In this document: piece after piece, positions 1-10,500 of the stretch
Layout: every line of letters begins with the position of its first letter
Numbering within the stretch: the stretch's first letter is position 1
Assembly (NCBI RefSeq): GCF_023051105.1
Contig: NZ_JALKIL010000003.1
Coordinates: 124,001-188,000 of the forward strand
Direction: 5' to 3'
Length of the DNA stretch: 64,000 nt
From: Anaerobiospirillum sp. NML120449
GTDB lineage: Bacteria > Pseudomonadota > Gammaproteobacteria > Enterobacterales > Succinivibrionaceae
Program-made: the position numbers and the translations under genes
Notes under the pieces: model-generated
The model's input: the letters and a program-made list of their open reading frames with translations, nothing else
Database searches by the model: none
What the model was told of the DNA's origin: nothing

Positions 1-2003
1 TCTGCAAGCGCGGCAAGTCCTGTGAGCGCAGGCCATCCAGGCAGCCCAGTCAGTCTGGTGAGCTCTGCAAGCCCGGTCGGCCCGGTGAGCTCTTTTATCT
101 CTGTCAGGTCTGCGGTCTCACCTGGCCCATCAAAGTCACCATGGAGCTCTGACAGACAGGTACTGAGATAAGCCTCGGCTGTGCTCACAGCTGTACCCAC
201 GGCGGTATTTATGGCCGTGCCAATGGCTGTGCTTACGGCTGTGCCCACGGCTGTGTGAGCATGCCGGGCGGCAACTGTGCCCAGAGCTGTGCTGGCAGCA
301 CGGTTCAGGGCTGTCATCAGCAGCCCCGGGGCCTTATGCGTAAGCCATCCCTGTGTCACTGGGCGCAAGCTCAGCCCTGCTGCCAGCTCCGGGAGCGCTG
401 ACAGGGTCAGGCTGCTGCCCTTAAGGGCTGGACGGCTCTGCCCTGGGGGCGGAGCCGTGGCCGGGGCCGGGCTGTGGTTCAGGGAGCGGTGTGGCCCACT
501 GCGCCTGTGTATCTGCGGGTCAGATTCTGACTTGCGGGCCGGCAGGGCGCGCCGGGGCAGACTGGCCTCCCCTGTATGCGCGGCAGCTGCCAGTGCTGAA
601 GGGCCGTAGCCTGGTATATGCTCACCGGCCTGAGCAAGGGCCATGGCAGCGGCCTGGGTATTGCCTATGGCCGGGCCATTGCCATAGACATCTGCCCATG
701 GCCCTGAGTGACCGGCGGCAGCCATGAGCACCCTGCGCTCACTGAGATTTGAGCCATACAGGGACTCACTGTCGTGCGCCCCGGCCCGGGAGCTCAGCCA
801 CTTACGGCCCGACGCTCCTTCATCACTGCCGGTTGCACCTGCCTGCTGGGAGTGATCCGCGCTCGCCTGTGCACTGGCTGCCCCGTAAGTGCCAGCAGCT
901 GCGGCCTGGTCCTGCGCCGGGGCAGAGCTCATGGCCTCTGCAGGCCTCCCGCTTCGGGCCCGGCTGCGCTGTGTCTGTGATGACTCAGGCAATGCCAGGC
1001 CCATGGCTGTCCCCCTCAGGGCGCTCATGGCAGCAGACGGGCGCCCGGGGTCACGGGGCTGGGATTGATCATGGGCCTGGTCCTTAGCCTGGGCCTGGGC
1101 TGGCGATGATGGGGACAGCTCATTTATCTGTGCTTTGTCTGCCCTTTCACTGCTGGTAAGAAAAGCGCCCCGCTCAGGCAAGTGACTGTCAGCTCCTGTA
1201 AGAAAAGCTGCTGATTGAGCAGATTCACTGTCAGAGCCCCTGAAAGTACGCCCTGCCGTCCCCTCATCGGGTTCGCCTCCGCCCTGATGCGACCTCTGAT
1301 AAGAGCCGGCCATGTTGCGGTCACTGCTCTTTTGGGGCCGGGATTTACCAGGGCCGTCCCCCGGCTCAGGGCTGTTGTAAGAGGTCATAAGCTCGTAAAG
1401 CGAAACGCGCCTTATCTGAGCGTCGGCCTTACTGTCAGGGCCGTCAGAGGCCGCAGATACGCCTGCCACAGCTGAGGCTGTGGTGGCGGCATCAGGGACC
1501 GCATGAGCCACCTGACTGGACTTACCGGCCTGAGCCTGCCGGTCGTACTGAGCGGCCTTAGCCTGTTGGTCGTACTGACCGGCCTTAGTCTGCCGGTCAG
1601 ACTGAGACAGCTGCACTGACGGGGCTGAGGCGGACTGAACCGCCTGGACCGAGCGCCGGGCAGCCAGCTCGAGGCTGTCATCAAAAAGGCTGGTCAGGGC
1701 CTCTTTATCAACCACGCGCTGCAGGCGCTCGGTGCGGGTCAGGTCACGGCCGCGCCATTTAAACCAGTCAGTTCCCTGCTCATAACAGTTCGCACAGTCC
1801 TGAGCTGAGGCCGGGTCCTGGTAAGCGGAACCGGCATAGGAGCCTGCAAGGCGGCTCTGCTTTCTTTGCCAGGCTGAGCTCTGGCGCCTGTAGCTCAGTT
1901 CACGCTCCTGATGGGAATAGACATTGCCGGGGTAATGCCAGGTTGCAGCGCCCTGAGAGGTGGCAAGTATGGCCGGCTGCCCGTCGGTAGCCGGGTCAGG
2001 CAT
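1..2003 (-). CDS. Unrecognised low-complexity protein, 3' end beyond window
   Basis: I translated the minus strand by hand and found no stop codon from about position 2215 to the left edge, roughly 700 open codons, so this is a real gene cut by the window. The ATG at 2003 is the first in frame. A GTG at 2195, overlapping the upstream gene, is possible, and neither has a clear ribosome-binding site. The N-terminal part has ordinary composition with Trp, Tyr and charged residues (for example WFKWRGRDLTRTERLQR). The rest is Ala/Ser/Gln/Gly-rich, with short repeats around QYDRQAKA and a tract of TAVGTAVST-type repeats near 170-270. It lies directly downstream of the 1074-aa gene in the frame reached by skipping one base, so the two could be translationally coupled, frameshifted, or one broken gene. 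I do not recognise a family. Its place behind a TraD-like gene suggests a role tied to the conjugation-like locus. Confidence 0.6.
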   Translation of the reverse strand, partial: MPDPATDGQPAILATSQGAATWHYPGNVYSHQERELSYRRQSSAWQRKQSRLAGSYAGSAYQDPASAQDCANCYEQGTDWFKWRGRDLTRTERLQRVVDKEALTSLFDDSLELAARRSVQAVQSASAPSVQLSQSDRQTKAGQYDQQAKAAQYDRQAQAGKSSQVAHAVPDAATTASAVAGVSAASDGPDSKADAQIRRVSLYELMTSYNSPEPGDGPGKSRPQKSSDRNMAGSYQRSHQGGGEPDEGTAGRTFRGSDSESAQSAAFLTGADSHLPERGAFLTSSERADKAQINELSPSSPAQAQAKDQAHDQSQPRDPGRPSAAMSALRGTAMGLALPESSQTQRSRARSGRPAEAMSSAPAQDQAAAAGTYGAASAQASADHSQQAGATGSDEGASGRKWLSSRAGAHDSESLYGSNLSERRVLMAAAGHSGPWADVYGNGPAIGNTQAAAMALAQAGEHIPGYGPSALAAAAHTGEASLPRRALPARKSESDPQIHRRSGPHRSLNHSPAPATAPPPGQSRPALKGSSLTLSALPELAAGLSLRPVTQGWLTHKAPGLLMTALNRAASTALGTVAARHAHTAVGTAVSTAIGTAINTAVGTAVSTAEAYLSTCLSELHGDFDGPGETADLTEIKELTGPTGLAELTRLTGLPGWPALTGLAALA

Positions 2004-2103
2004 AAAGGCGCGCTCAGCCTCTGCGCGCGCCCGGGCCGCCTCTGAGCGATCCGGCCCCGGCCCCACAGCTATACGGGCCTGACTTAAAGGCGGGGCTGCC
2101 CTG

Positions 2104-5100
2104 TCAGCCCATACCTGTGTTACCCCGGCCCGGCCTGGGAAAGGCCATGTTATCCCTGGCTGAAGTCCGCTCTGAGCCCGGGACCGTGACCGCACGGGCC
2201 GGAGCCACTGCAGACAGTGACCTGGTGCTCAGTTCAGTGTCTTCCGGTGCGGCTGCCGCCTTTACAGTCTCACGATCAGGCGCTGCAGGAGCGCGGGCGC
2301 CTGACTGTGAGCTTACGGCCATGGCCAGGTCAGCCGCCTCGGAAGAGGCAAGGTCAGTAGCCTCGGAAGAGGCAGGGTCCGGGGCGGGCGCAGCACTGGC
2401 TGTGCCGTGGGCATTGAGGGTGGCCAGCAGCTGCAGACCTGCGTCATGCTCAGGGTGCTGCTCTACCCAGTTGCGGGTCAGGGCCAGATAGCCACAGGAG
2501 CTGCTCTCAAGGGAGTTGAGCGCAAGGTCATAAAGTGAGCCCGGCATGGCATGAATGGCCCATGACATCATGCTGTCAGGAACGAGCATTTCCACAGCCG
2601 CGCCATCCTCAACCAGAGTAAGCAGAGCACGTGCAAGCTCCCTGAGCTCACTGTCATCAAGTGCAGCCAGTACCTTTGCAGTAGAGGAGGGGCTGAGCTC
2701 ACAGCCCCTGCGCTCGCAAAGCTCATCAACAGTGGTCTGACTGGCTCTGAAGCTTACCAGGGAGACAATATGGCGCTCATGAGCCAGAGCGGCCCGCTGT
2801 GATCCAAAGACCAGCAGCTCCTGATAGCGCTCAGATAGCATTGCAAGGTGAGCTGCCAGAGTATCAGGCAGCAGCGTGGCACTGAAAACTACTGGATCGG
2901 CAAGGCCGTGCAGATTGAGATAAAACTGCCAGCCCTGCAGCTGCTCAAGGAAGGTGGCCAGATCCTGACGCTGACTGTCGTCCATGGCTGTAAGCCAGCT
3001 ATAGACAGCACTGCTGCGATCCAGATCCACAGGACAGACAAAGTCCCCGCCCTGATCCCCGGCGCCGCTGTCAGATCCCTTACCGGCAGCAGTCACAGCT
3101 CTGTTATCAGCTACAGTGTCGATGTAAGCCACAGCGTCAGTGTCAGACACAGCGTCGGCATCATCCACCTCACTGCTGTCAGCCATGTCGGCAGTCACAG
3201 ACAAGCCACCGTCCCCGGCAGCGGCCTGAGCGCTGCGCTCACTGAGCTGCGCAAGCTCAATGCGTCCTGCCTGAGCCCCCTGAGTGCTGCTGTTGCGCGG
3301 AGCTGATGAGCTGTAAACTGCCGCTCCGTCAAGTGCGGCTGTGACAGTCTCAGGCACAGCAGTAAGTTCAAAAGCCCTGCGGGCCTGCTCAAGCTCAGCT
3401 GATGCTGCTGCGGCTTTGGCGCCCTTACTGCCCACACCGCCGTCAGCAAGGCTGGCTGCAAGGCTGGTTGAAAGGCTGGCTGCAAGGCCAGTACTCTGCA
3501 CACTGTGAACGCTGTGCGCGTCGTGAAGCCCGGACAATTCCCCGTGCTCCATGAGCGCTGCTCCTGCCGACAGCTCAGGTGTTGCAGGGCGGGAAGTGGC
3601 AGCGAAGCTGTTATGAGCTGCAGGGCTGGAATGGGCTGCCCCGGTGGCTGGCTCATGAATGTACCTGCTCTGTCCTGCCCGGGATGAGGAGCTCAGGGTC
3701 CTGTCCTGCTGTTGCTCAGGGGCTGTGCTCTTTGAGCTCTGTGAGCTGCGCTGCGTGGTACCGGCCTGAGTGCTGTCAGCCTGATAATGGGACTGCCAGG
3801 CAAGATATGAGTTGCGCTGGCCATCATGCAGGGCCTGCAGATGCTCAGGCTTGAGGGCAAACAGTCCATAAGCCTCAAGCTGCTTTTCCACGGCCTGCTC
3901 AATGCTGACATCAAGGCCGTCAGTGGCCTGCCATAAAGGGGAGCTGCTGTAAGCCATGCTGTCCTTAAGAGCCACATGAGCAATGATGAAGGACTCAAGC
4001 TCAGCCTGCTCAAGAGGGCTTAAGGTGCTCAGCACCTGCTCTACCAGGCCCTGCTGCTCAAAAGGCACTTCAGGCCACAACGTCTGTGTGCTCTGCCTGG
4101 TGCTGCCGCTGGCAGCGCTGCCCTGAGCGGCACGGGCGGCAGAGGCTGCAGCCAGGGCCTGTCTGAACTCAGGGCTGTTATCGGCCTTGCGCAGGCCCTG
4201 CTGCCACAGCTGAGCGGCCATGGCCTCATCGAGTATGCCCAGGCTGCCCCAGGCACGCAGCTTGTTTTCAATGGCTGCCTGCAGGCGGTGCGGCATCAGC
4301 CCGGCAAAGGCCATAAAGCTGTCGTGCGAGGCTGTACCCTGACGCTCAAGCTCATGCCAGGCCATCACTGTCTGCGTTAAAAAGTGCTCCACATGCAGCC
4401 ATCCGGCACGGCCGCCTGCTGCTATGGCCTGATGTACAGGAGTGAAATCAGCCATATTCCCCGAAGCTGCCGCTGTCCTGCTGCCTGAGGCTGCAGCCAG
4501 GCCCGATGCAGCAGCACCCGGCCGAGACTGAGCTGCCGGCGCGGCCGGAGCTCTGGCAGCATCTGGTGTTATGGCAGCATCCTGTGCTCTGGCAGCATTC
4601 TGTGCCTGTGGGGCAGAGTGCTCAGGCGCTGCAGATGCCAGAGCGGCCGGGCTGGTTCCGGTGACTGCGGCACCGTCCTCAAGGGCACGGGGCTGATAGT
4701 CAATGGTCTTTATTAAGGGACGCACCTGACGCAGTGCGGTCAGGTTATCAATGCCCTGCTGCACTGACATGTGATCTGGCAGCCTGAACATGCCCAGATA
4801 GTCGCGGGCCATTGTCTGCTCATTGGCCTGAGCCATGGCGGCTGTATAGGCAGGACTGCCCCACAGATGAAGCATGTCCATGTACAGCTCACGGCTGTCT
4901 CTGCCCTGAAAGTCAGCAGCTGAGGCAGTGATATTGCGCATGGACTCGCCTGAGAGCACAAAGAGCTCCTCATCGCTCATATGGCCATCGGGATTTAAGA
5001 CCTTTTGCTGGTCGCTGCCGTAATAGACGCCACCCAGCTGCTGGCCCACTATCTGGCCCATATGGTCAGTATCAGAAGGCTCAAGTGTGGTAAAGGTAAG

Positions 5101-5328
5101 CAGGGGCAGTACATCATGGGTAAAGTCCTGAGCCAGGCGGTGGCTCAGTGAACCCAGAGTGCCCATGAGGCTGTCTTTATCCTCCTCGGCGACAAAGTGG
5201 TTAAAAGGCACAAAGAAAGCAGCAACAGCGGCAATCAAAGTAAGGGAAAAAGCTGTCCTAATCAGGGAAAACACGCTGGAAAGCGGGTGATTAAAGACAA
5301 AGAGCAGAGGTTTAAACAAATTTCTCAT
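2104..5328 (-). CDS. Large single-pass membrane protein of the conjugation-like locus, unknown function
   Basis: The protein is about 1074 aa. The start at 5328 is preceded by GGAGG at the right spacing and gives MRNLFKPLLF; the open frame extends 55 codons further upstream without a better site. One strong hydrophobic segment lies at about residues 16-42, followed by a soluble part. From about residue 260 the protein is rich in Ala, Ser, Gln and Gly, with islands of normal composition (for example around residues 700-830). No catalytic motif or known domain is visible. It is third in a minus-strand series after the TraD-like gene and a 339-aa gene, and its 3' end abuts or overlaps the next open frame. 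A membrane-anchored accessory of the transfer apparatus is conceivable, but this is position-based inference only. Confidence 0.75.
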   Translation of the reverse strand: MRNLFKPLLFVFNHPLSSVFSLIRTAFSLTLIAAVAAFFVPFNHFVAEEDKDSLMGTLGSLSHRLAQDFTHDVLPLLTFTTLEPSDTDHMGQIVGQQLGGVYYGSDQQKVLNPDGHMSDEELFVLSGESMRNITASAADFQGRDSRELYMDMLHLWGSPAYTAAMAQANEQTMARDYLGMFRLPDHMSVQQGIDNLTALRQVRPLIKTIDYQPRALEDGAAVTGTSPAALASAAPEHSAPQAQNAARAQDAAITPDAARAPAAPAAQSRPGAAASGLAAASGSRTAAASGNMADFTPVHQAIAAGGRAGWLHVEHFLTQTVMAWHELERQGTASHDSFMAFAGLMPHRLQAAIENKLRAWGSLGILDEAMAAQLWQQGLRKADNSPEFRQALAAASAARAAQGSAASGSTRQSTQTLWPEVPFEQQGLVEQVLSTLSPLEQAELESFIIAHVALKDSMAYSSSPLWQATDGLDVSIEQAVEKQLEAYGLFALKPEHLQALHDGQRNSYLAWQSHYQADSTQAGTTQRSSQSSKSTAPEQQQDRTLSSSSRAGQSRYIHEPATGAAHSSPAAHNSFAATSRPATPELSAGAALMEHGELSGLHDAHSVHSVQSTGLAASLSTSLAASLADGGVGSKGAKAAAASAELEQARRAFELTAVPETVTAALDGAAVYSSSAPRNSSTQGAQAGRIELAQLSERSAQAAAGDGGLSVTADMADSSEVDDADAVSDTDAVAYIDTVADNRAVTAAGKGSDSGAGDQGGDFVCPVDLDRSSAVYSWLTAMDDSQRQDLATFLEQLQGWQFYLNLHGLADPVVFSATLLPDTLAAHLAMLSERYQELLVFGSQRAALAHERHIVSLVSFRASQTTVDELCERRGCELSPSSTAKVLAALDDSELRELARALLTLVEDGAAVEMLVPDSMMSWAIHAMPGSLYDLALNSLESSSCGYLALTRNWVEQHPEHDAGLQLLATLNAHGTASAAPAPDPASSEATDLASSEAADLAMAVSSQSGARAPAAPDRETVKAAAAPEDTELSTRSLSAVAPARAVTVPGSERTSARDNMAFPRPGRGNTGMG

Positions 5329-5592
5329 AGCCCCTCCAGGGCTCACTAATGACCATGCCTGTTGATTAAAGGCCCCCTCAGACTTCCCCAGCTCAATGAA
5401 GTTAAACCTGAAGCTGCAGCCTGACGTATGTGCAGCTGCAGCTGAGGTGACAGCCGGACGTATGTTCATCTGCCCTGGCTGCAGATCAGGCAACAGCCCT
5501 GGGCTGTCATGCCCGGTCAGCTGCGGTCACCTCAATTGGGGAAAGATTTCATTCAGCGGGAAGGACGGCCTTGCAATGCAGGCCCCTGTGTA

Positions 5593-6612
5593 CTACTGGA
5601 CGTTATCTGCGCCAGGGACGTGGGAGCTGCACATACCTGCACGAGCTGCCTTGAGAGCGGCCATGCTGTCATCGGGCTGACCGCATTTGATGGCAGCAGC
5701 GCTGTCCGGGGTGGCCGCGTGGATAAAGTCACGGACACAGGCAGCAGCCCGGGCGGACTGCATGCGGCTTTGTCTGGTGCGGGCGCTGCGACTAAGGGCA
5801 TGAGGCTGTGCCCCTTTGCTCAGGCCGTACTTTGCAAGGCCCATAAGCTCGCAGCTGGCTGCCTGCAAAGTGGCCTTGTGAGCGGCTGTTTTGCCGTGGC
5901 CTGCCCCGCAAAGCTCCATGGTCTGGAGCACAGAGCTGCGTGCGGCGGCCGCAGCTGCTCCGCCCCTGGCTGCTGATAGGCGCTGTTCACAGTGGCTGTG
6001 AACACTGTGAGCTGATCCTGAGTCAGCTGGTGCAGTCAGGGAGCGGACGGATTGACTGGCTTTATCACCAGTGACGGGGCACTCGGAGCTGCTCTCCTGG
6101 GATTGAGAAGACTGTGTGCCTGAGCCCTTATTCAGGGAAACACCGGGGGACGGAGCTGAAGCAGACGCTGGAGCGGGATCCAGTGCTGGTGCTGGAGCAG
6201 GGACAGGAGACGGTGCAGGGGCCTGAACCCTGGTAAGGCGGGATACTGTACCTGGCTCCTGCGACTGCGGGCGCTGATACAGGCCGCATAATGAGCGCAC
6301 CAGTTGCCACATACGGGGCAGGGCCGAGACCGGGAAGGTGGAGCTGTCTGAGGCAGCCCGCAGCGCACCTGGGCTGCGGGCTGCACCTGAGATCAGATAC
6401 CTGCCATCAGCTGCACTTGTGGCTGCACTGGAGGAGACGTTTTGATATGAAGGCACAGTGCCCGGGACACAGTAAGTAAGATTGAGGCCGTGATGGCACA
6501 GGGGCTGAACAGTAAGACGGGCACTGTCAGGCCTGGTCTGAACAAAGGAGGCATAAGCTCCCAGATCGACCTTGTGCATGCTCAGATTGAGCCTTTTATG
6601 ACAACAGGTCAT
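5593..6612 (-). CDS. Unrecognised 339-aa protein with Pro/Ala-rich linker
   Basis: The start at 6612 (MTCCHKRLNL) has AAGGAG eight bases upstream. The same frame stays open for 100 more codons upstream, but without a ribosome-binding site. The first 100 residues contain several Cys and look folded. A Pro-Ala-Ser linker follows at about residues 130-160, then a Ser/Ala/His-rich C-terminus with several Cys. No signal peptide, membrane helix or known motif is visible. It sits between the TraD-like ATPase gene (0.9 kb upstream) and the 1074-aa membrane protein (264 bp downstream), all on the same strand. Function unknown; the ribosome-binding site and the operon-like position are the main reasons to call it a gene. 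Confidence 0.6.
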   Translation of the reverse strand: MTCCHKRLNLSMHKVDLGAYASFVQTRPDSARLTVQPLCHHGLNLTYCVPGTVPSYQNVSSSAATSAADGRYLISGAARSPGALRAASDSSTFPVSALPRMWQLVRSLCGLYQRPQSQEPGTVSRLTRVQAPAPSPVPAPAPALDPAPASASAPSPGVSLNKGSGTQSSQSQESSSECPVTGDKASQSVRSLTAPADSGSAHSVHSHCEQRLSAARGGAAAAAARSSVLQTMELCGAGHGKTAAHKATLQAASCELMGLAKYGLSKGAQPHALSRSARTRQSRMQSARAAACVRDFIHAATPDSAAAIKCGQPDDSMAALKAARAGMCSSHVPGADNVQ

Positions 6613-7541
6613 AGTGTTACTCCTTAAGCTTGATAAGCATGTTTCATGGGTATTAATCAGGGGGTTGCGCAGCTGCACCGGGAGCACAGTCGCAGCACTG
6701 ACCGGAGCGCAACTGCAGCAGCATCGAGCGCACCGCCAGCGCTCCATATGGCAATGAGCATCCTGTACGGCCCAGCAGCCCTCCTGGCAGCCCTGGCCTT
6801 GCAGCACTGTGCATGCAGCAGGCTGTACTGGCTCCAGGTTTGGGCAACCGGGCCCGGCTCTGACGGCGGCAGGCGCCGTAACTGGGGGTACGCCGATTAT
6901 GCTGGCGGCCACGGCCGCCCCTGACTGTTTATTACCTTTGTTTGTGTTGACTTGCAGCAGCGGCCCTGGGCCGTGCTGCCATGGCTGAGATGTAAGAACT
7001 CAGGCGCTGGCCGGGGAGCTGCAGCAATGACAGCTCCCCGATCTCAGAGCAGCCGCTCTGACAGGCAGTGCCTGATACTGTTATCACCAGTCATGCATGG
7101 GAGCACGACTGGATACTGTTATCACCAGAGCTTATGCGGGACATAAACCCTGATACCGTTATCTTCAGGCCCGTGTCACTGATAGCAATGACAATAAGCC
7201 GGGCCGGAACTGTTATCGCCAGTCCTGCATGGGAGCACGACTGGATACTGTTATCTTCCTTATGCTTAAAGCTCGGGAAGTAAAAACTGTTAAGGGACGT
7301 CTCATTACTGTCCCTCAAATGAAGGCTTGCATGCCTGTGTGCCGGGCCAGCCATGGCCAATGGCCATGGTCATGCCCTGACTGCAGCTGGCAGGTGGGGC
7401 CGCTTTAAGCCATGCTCCGCGCCTGTCAGTTGAACAGGCGGTGCAGGGCACAGGCACTGCCAGGCAATGCACAGCCGCAGCTGTACCAGGCTGGTGCCGG
7501 GCCGGGGCTGTGCGCTGTATGGCCGCCGGGCCGGGCTGGGG
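6613..7541. other. Intergenic region with a 46-bp duplicated segment
   Basis: This 0.9-kb gap lies between the TraD-like gene and the 339-aa gene. It has no credible gene. Positions 7078-7123 and 7210-7255 are near-identical 46-bp direct copies centred on GCATGGGAGCACGACTGGAT, and partial copies (ACTGTTATC..CCAG) occur between them. No terminator was seen. Confidence 0.6.
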
Positions 7542-10500
7542 TCAGCGGCTGTGGCGGGAGAAGAAACAGCTCAGGGCAAAGGCCTGAATAAAGCACTGCA
7601 GCCACAGCACCACCAGGGTGTATTCAATGCAGAATAACCAGCCCTGCCAGAGCATTAATACTGCAAGGGCGCTGATCACCAGATTAAGGGGCGAGCGTAT
7701 GCGGGTGAAATAACGCAGGCCCATCAGGGAGCGGTGATGGAGCTCACTGGTAAGTCCCACATGATGGCCCCAGAGCATGCCGGTTACGGCCATGGTCAAA
7801 GGCAGCTGCCATGAGGAGCTGACTACCTGCCATACGGCCATACATCTGTCGGTAAAGCTGGTGTGCTCATAAAGCAGGGCACTGAGCTCTCCGCTGCCTC
7901 GCAGCATTACCTCAAGGGCAATGGCGCTGTAAGCCGTTACACTCTGGCCCATCTCAAGGGATGAGGAGAGCAGCGAATCAAGCTGTCCGTCATCGATAAT
8001 CATCCCCGGTACCAGCACCATAAGCAGTATCAGCCCTGCCTCAAGAGCAAGGCTGTACATGCGTATGAGCATCTGACTGAAAATAAGGGCGGTCAGGGCA
8101 TAAATAACCCGTATGCAGCCGCTCTTAACAAGTCTGAATACATAAACAGGCAGCAGTGCAGCACGGGTGAGCATGCTGCTGCGCTGGCGGCCCTGATGGG
8201 CTCGGCCATCGCTGCTGCCATGGCTGCTGCCATTAACTGATCCGGCATAAGCCTGATTATGGTCATGGGCGGCTGAGCGGGCCTGCTGACTGAAGGGCGA
8301 GCTGGCAATACAGGATCGGTCCATACCAGGTACAGTGGACTTGAGCGCGGCGGCAGTTAAAGGAGCAGGGGAGACAAGTACTCTGTCATTACATCCCGGG
8401 CGCTCAGGATTGTCACAGCTGAGCAGCTCATGGATAACGTCATCACAGTTATGGCCCGTGGCGCCTGGTGCTTCCGGGATGCCCCCGTGACCAATGCCAT
8501 GGGCAGCTGCACGGGTGCTGCCATCAGAGCCAATAACATCAGCACTGCTGTGCGCCTGCATGCGCGATGAGCTTATGTGCATGGACAGAAAGTCCTCATC
8601 ACGCAGCGGCATGACAGTCAGATTCTGAGCTGTGCTTACTCTGATTACAGGCTCAATGTTTATGGCAAAAGGAGCAATGCCGTCCCTGTAGCCCACAGGA
8701 TCATCAATTTCAAAAGCTTTGTGCTCCAGGCCGGCACTGCCATGGTGTCTGGCGGACTCCTCAAGAGCCTGATCAGACAGATATGGCTGATGAGCCTGAG
8801 CCCCATGCCATGGCTGTGAGCATGATGCACGCTGTGAGGCTGCTGACGCAGGCAGTGATGGACTTTCAGCTGGTGCAAAATCAGGAGGTCCGGGGACAAA
8901 GAAAGAGGCTGAATCAGGCACAGGGCTTCCACTTGCTCTGTCAGCCGGTAATGCTGCCCTGCAATCCTGTGGAGATACCGGATCTGAGGCACTGCTGGCA
9001 GTGGACTTATCAGTATGAGTAAGGCCAGAGCTGTCAGCTGCTGCACGGTTATCTGAGTCTGGCGGGCAGGAACTGGCAGATGCAGACGCGGCGTCGGCAG
9101 CGGTGGCAGACGCGGTGGCTGCGCTGGCTGAGGCAGATGCAGGGGCATCTGAGAAGTTACTGCGGCTGCGTGCGGCTGTCTGTGCGGCATGCTCCTGCCA
9201 CTGCTGCAGAGTATGCAAATCAGGGCGGAAGCTGCCCGAGCCGCGACGGTCGATAATGGGAATGAAACCCTTGTAGAAATGACCGTTGGCAAAGCGGGCG
9301 ACAAATTCAAAATTAGGCAGCAGCGAGAGCATGGAAGGCGGAAACTTCTCACATTCCTCCTGCATCATGCCCCGGGAAATGGATGATGACGTGCCTGATC
9401 CTACCTGGGACGAGGACACTGAAGTATTGATATGGGTACGTGAAGTAGCTGGCAGTCCTGAAGTAACAACTGAGGCCGTTTCCCTGTTCATAACGCGCAG
9501 AGAAATGACATTATTGCAGTTGTCGATAAACTGCTGGGCTATGTCACGTGAGCCCATACGGGCTGCAAGGTCAGCTGTTGACTGAGTGGCAATGGTGATA
9601 TTGAATCCTGCCGAACGCGACTTGTTAAGCAGCTGCAGCAAAGGCTCATTGGCAAGCTCTGAGGCCTCGTCAATAAAGACTGAAATACGGCGGTGATCGT
9701 TGATATTACCGGCAATGATCTGACCTGCAGTAGCGGCCAGGTCTGACAGCAGCAACTTGCCCAGATTACGGCCGGTATTGCTGTCCTTAAGGCAGTGCAG
9801 ACCGGCATAGAAAATCATGTTATTGCGTACTATGCTGCGAAACGAAGCCTGAGGCTGCTCTGAGGACAGCAGCTCGAGCAGGTCACCTGAAGTAAGCCCG
9901 GTAATGGACGGCCTGATAGAGGATGTTGTCTTGTCAAAGTAGAGGCTGTTGGTCAGGCATACCTGAAAGATCTGGCTCATTGAGGTATCAGAGCGTACAT
10001 AGCCACTGGCAGTAAGCCAGTCATAAAATTCCTTGAGGGCAACAAGGGCTGCCGGACGGGCTGCACTGGAGCGTACTGTCTTTGTTTTGCTCTTGCTTGC
10101 CACTGCAGCGGCACGCTCCTCAGCTGCCAGGGCATCAGATTCAATCTGACGCTCCATTTCATCAAGGTCCAGAGCCGAGGCTCCACCTTCGGAGCTGACA
10201 TTAAGACGGCCGCCCATGGCAGCTGCCATGTCAAAGCCAGCTCCCATGGCAGCACTGCCGTCCTCGCCGCCAGAGGCAGCTGCAGATGCTGCATGAGCGC
10301 GTCTGTAGGCACGACGGCTGCGTCGTGAGTTCAGGGAGCTGTCCTCATCATCGTCAGCACAGTCACTGCCTTCACCGCATCCGGCACTGCTGCCAGCCAG
10401 GTCAGCTGAACAGGCAGACGATCCATTGAGCTCATTGAGCAGCTCATCATCAGAAGGCATTTCCTCTACATCCTGATGCAGGCCGTCCTCATCTTCTGCT

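Noticed and set aside
6613-6912. N-terminal extension of the 339-aa gene
   Set aside because: The frame is open but the only good ribosome-binding site is before the ATG at 6612; the extension is Cys/Pro/Ala-rich with no start signal.
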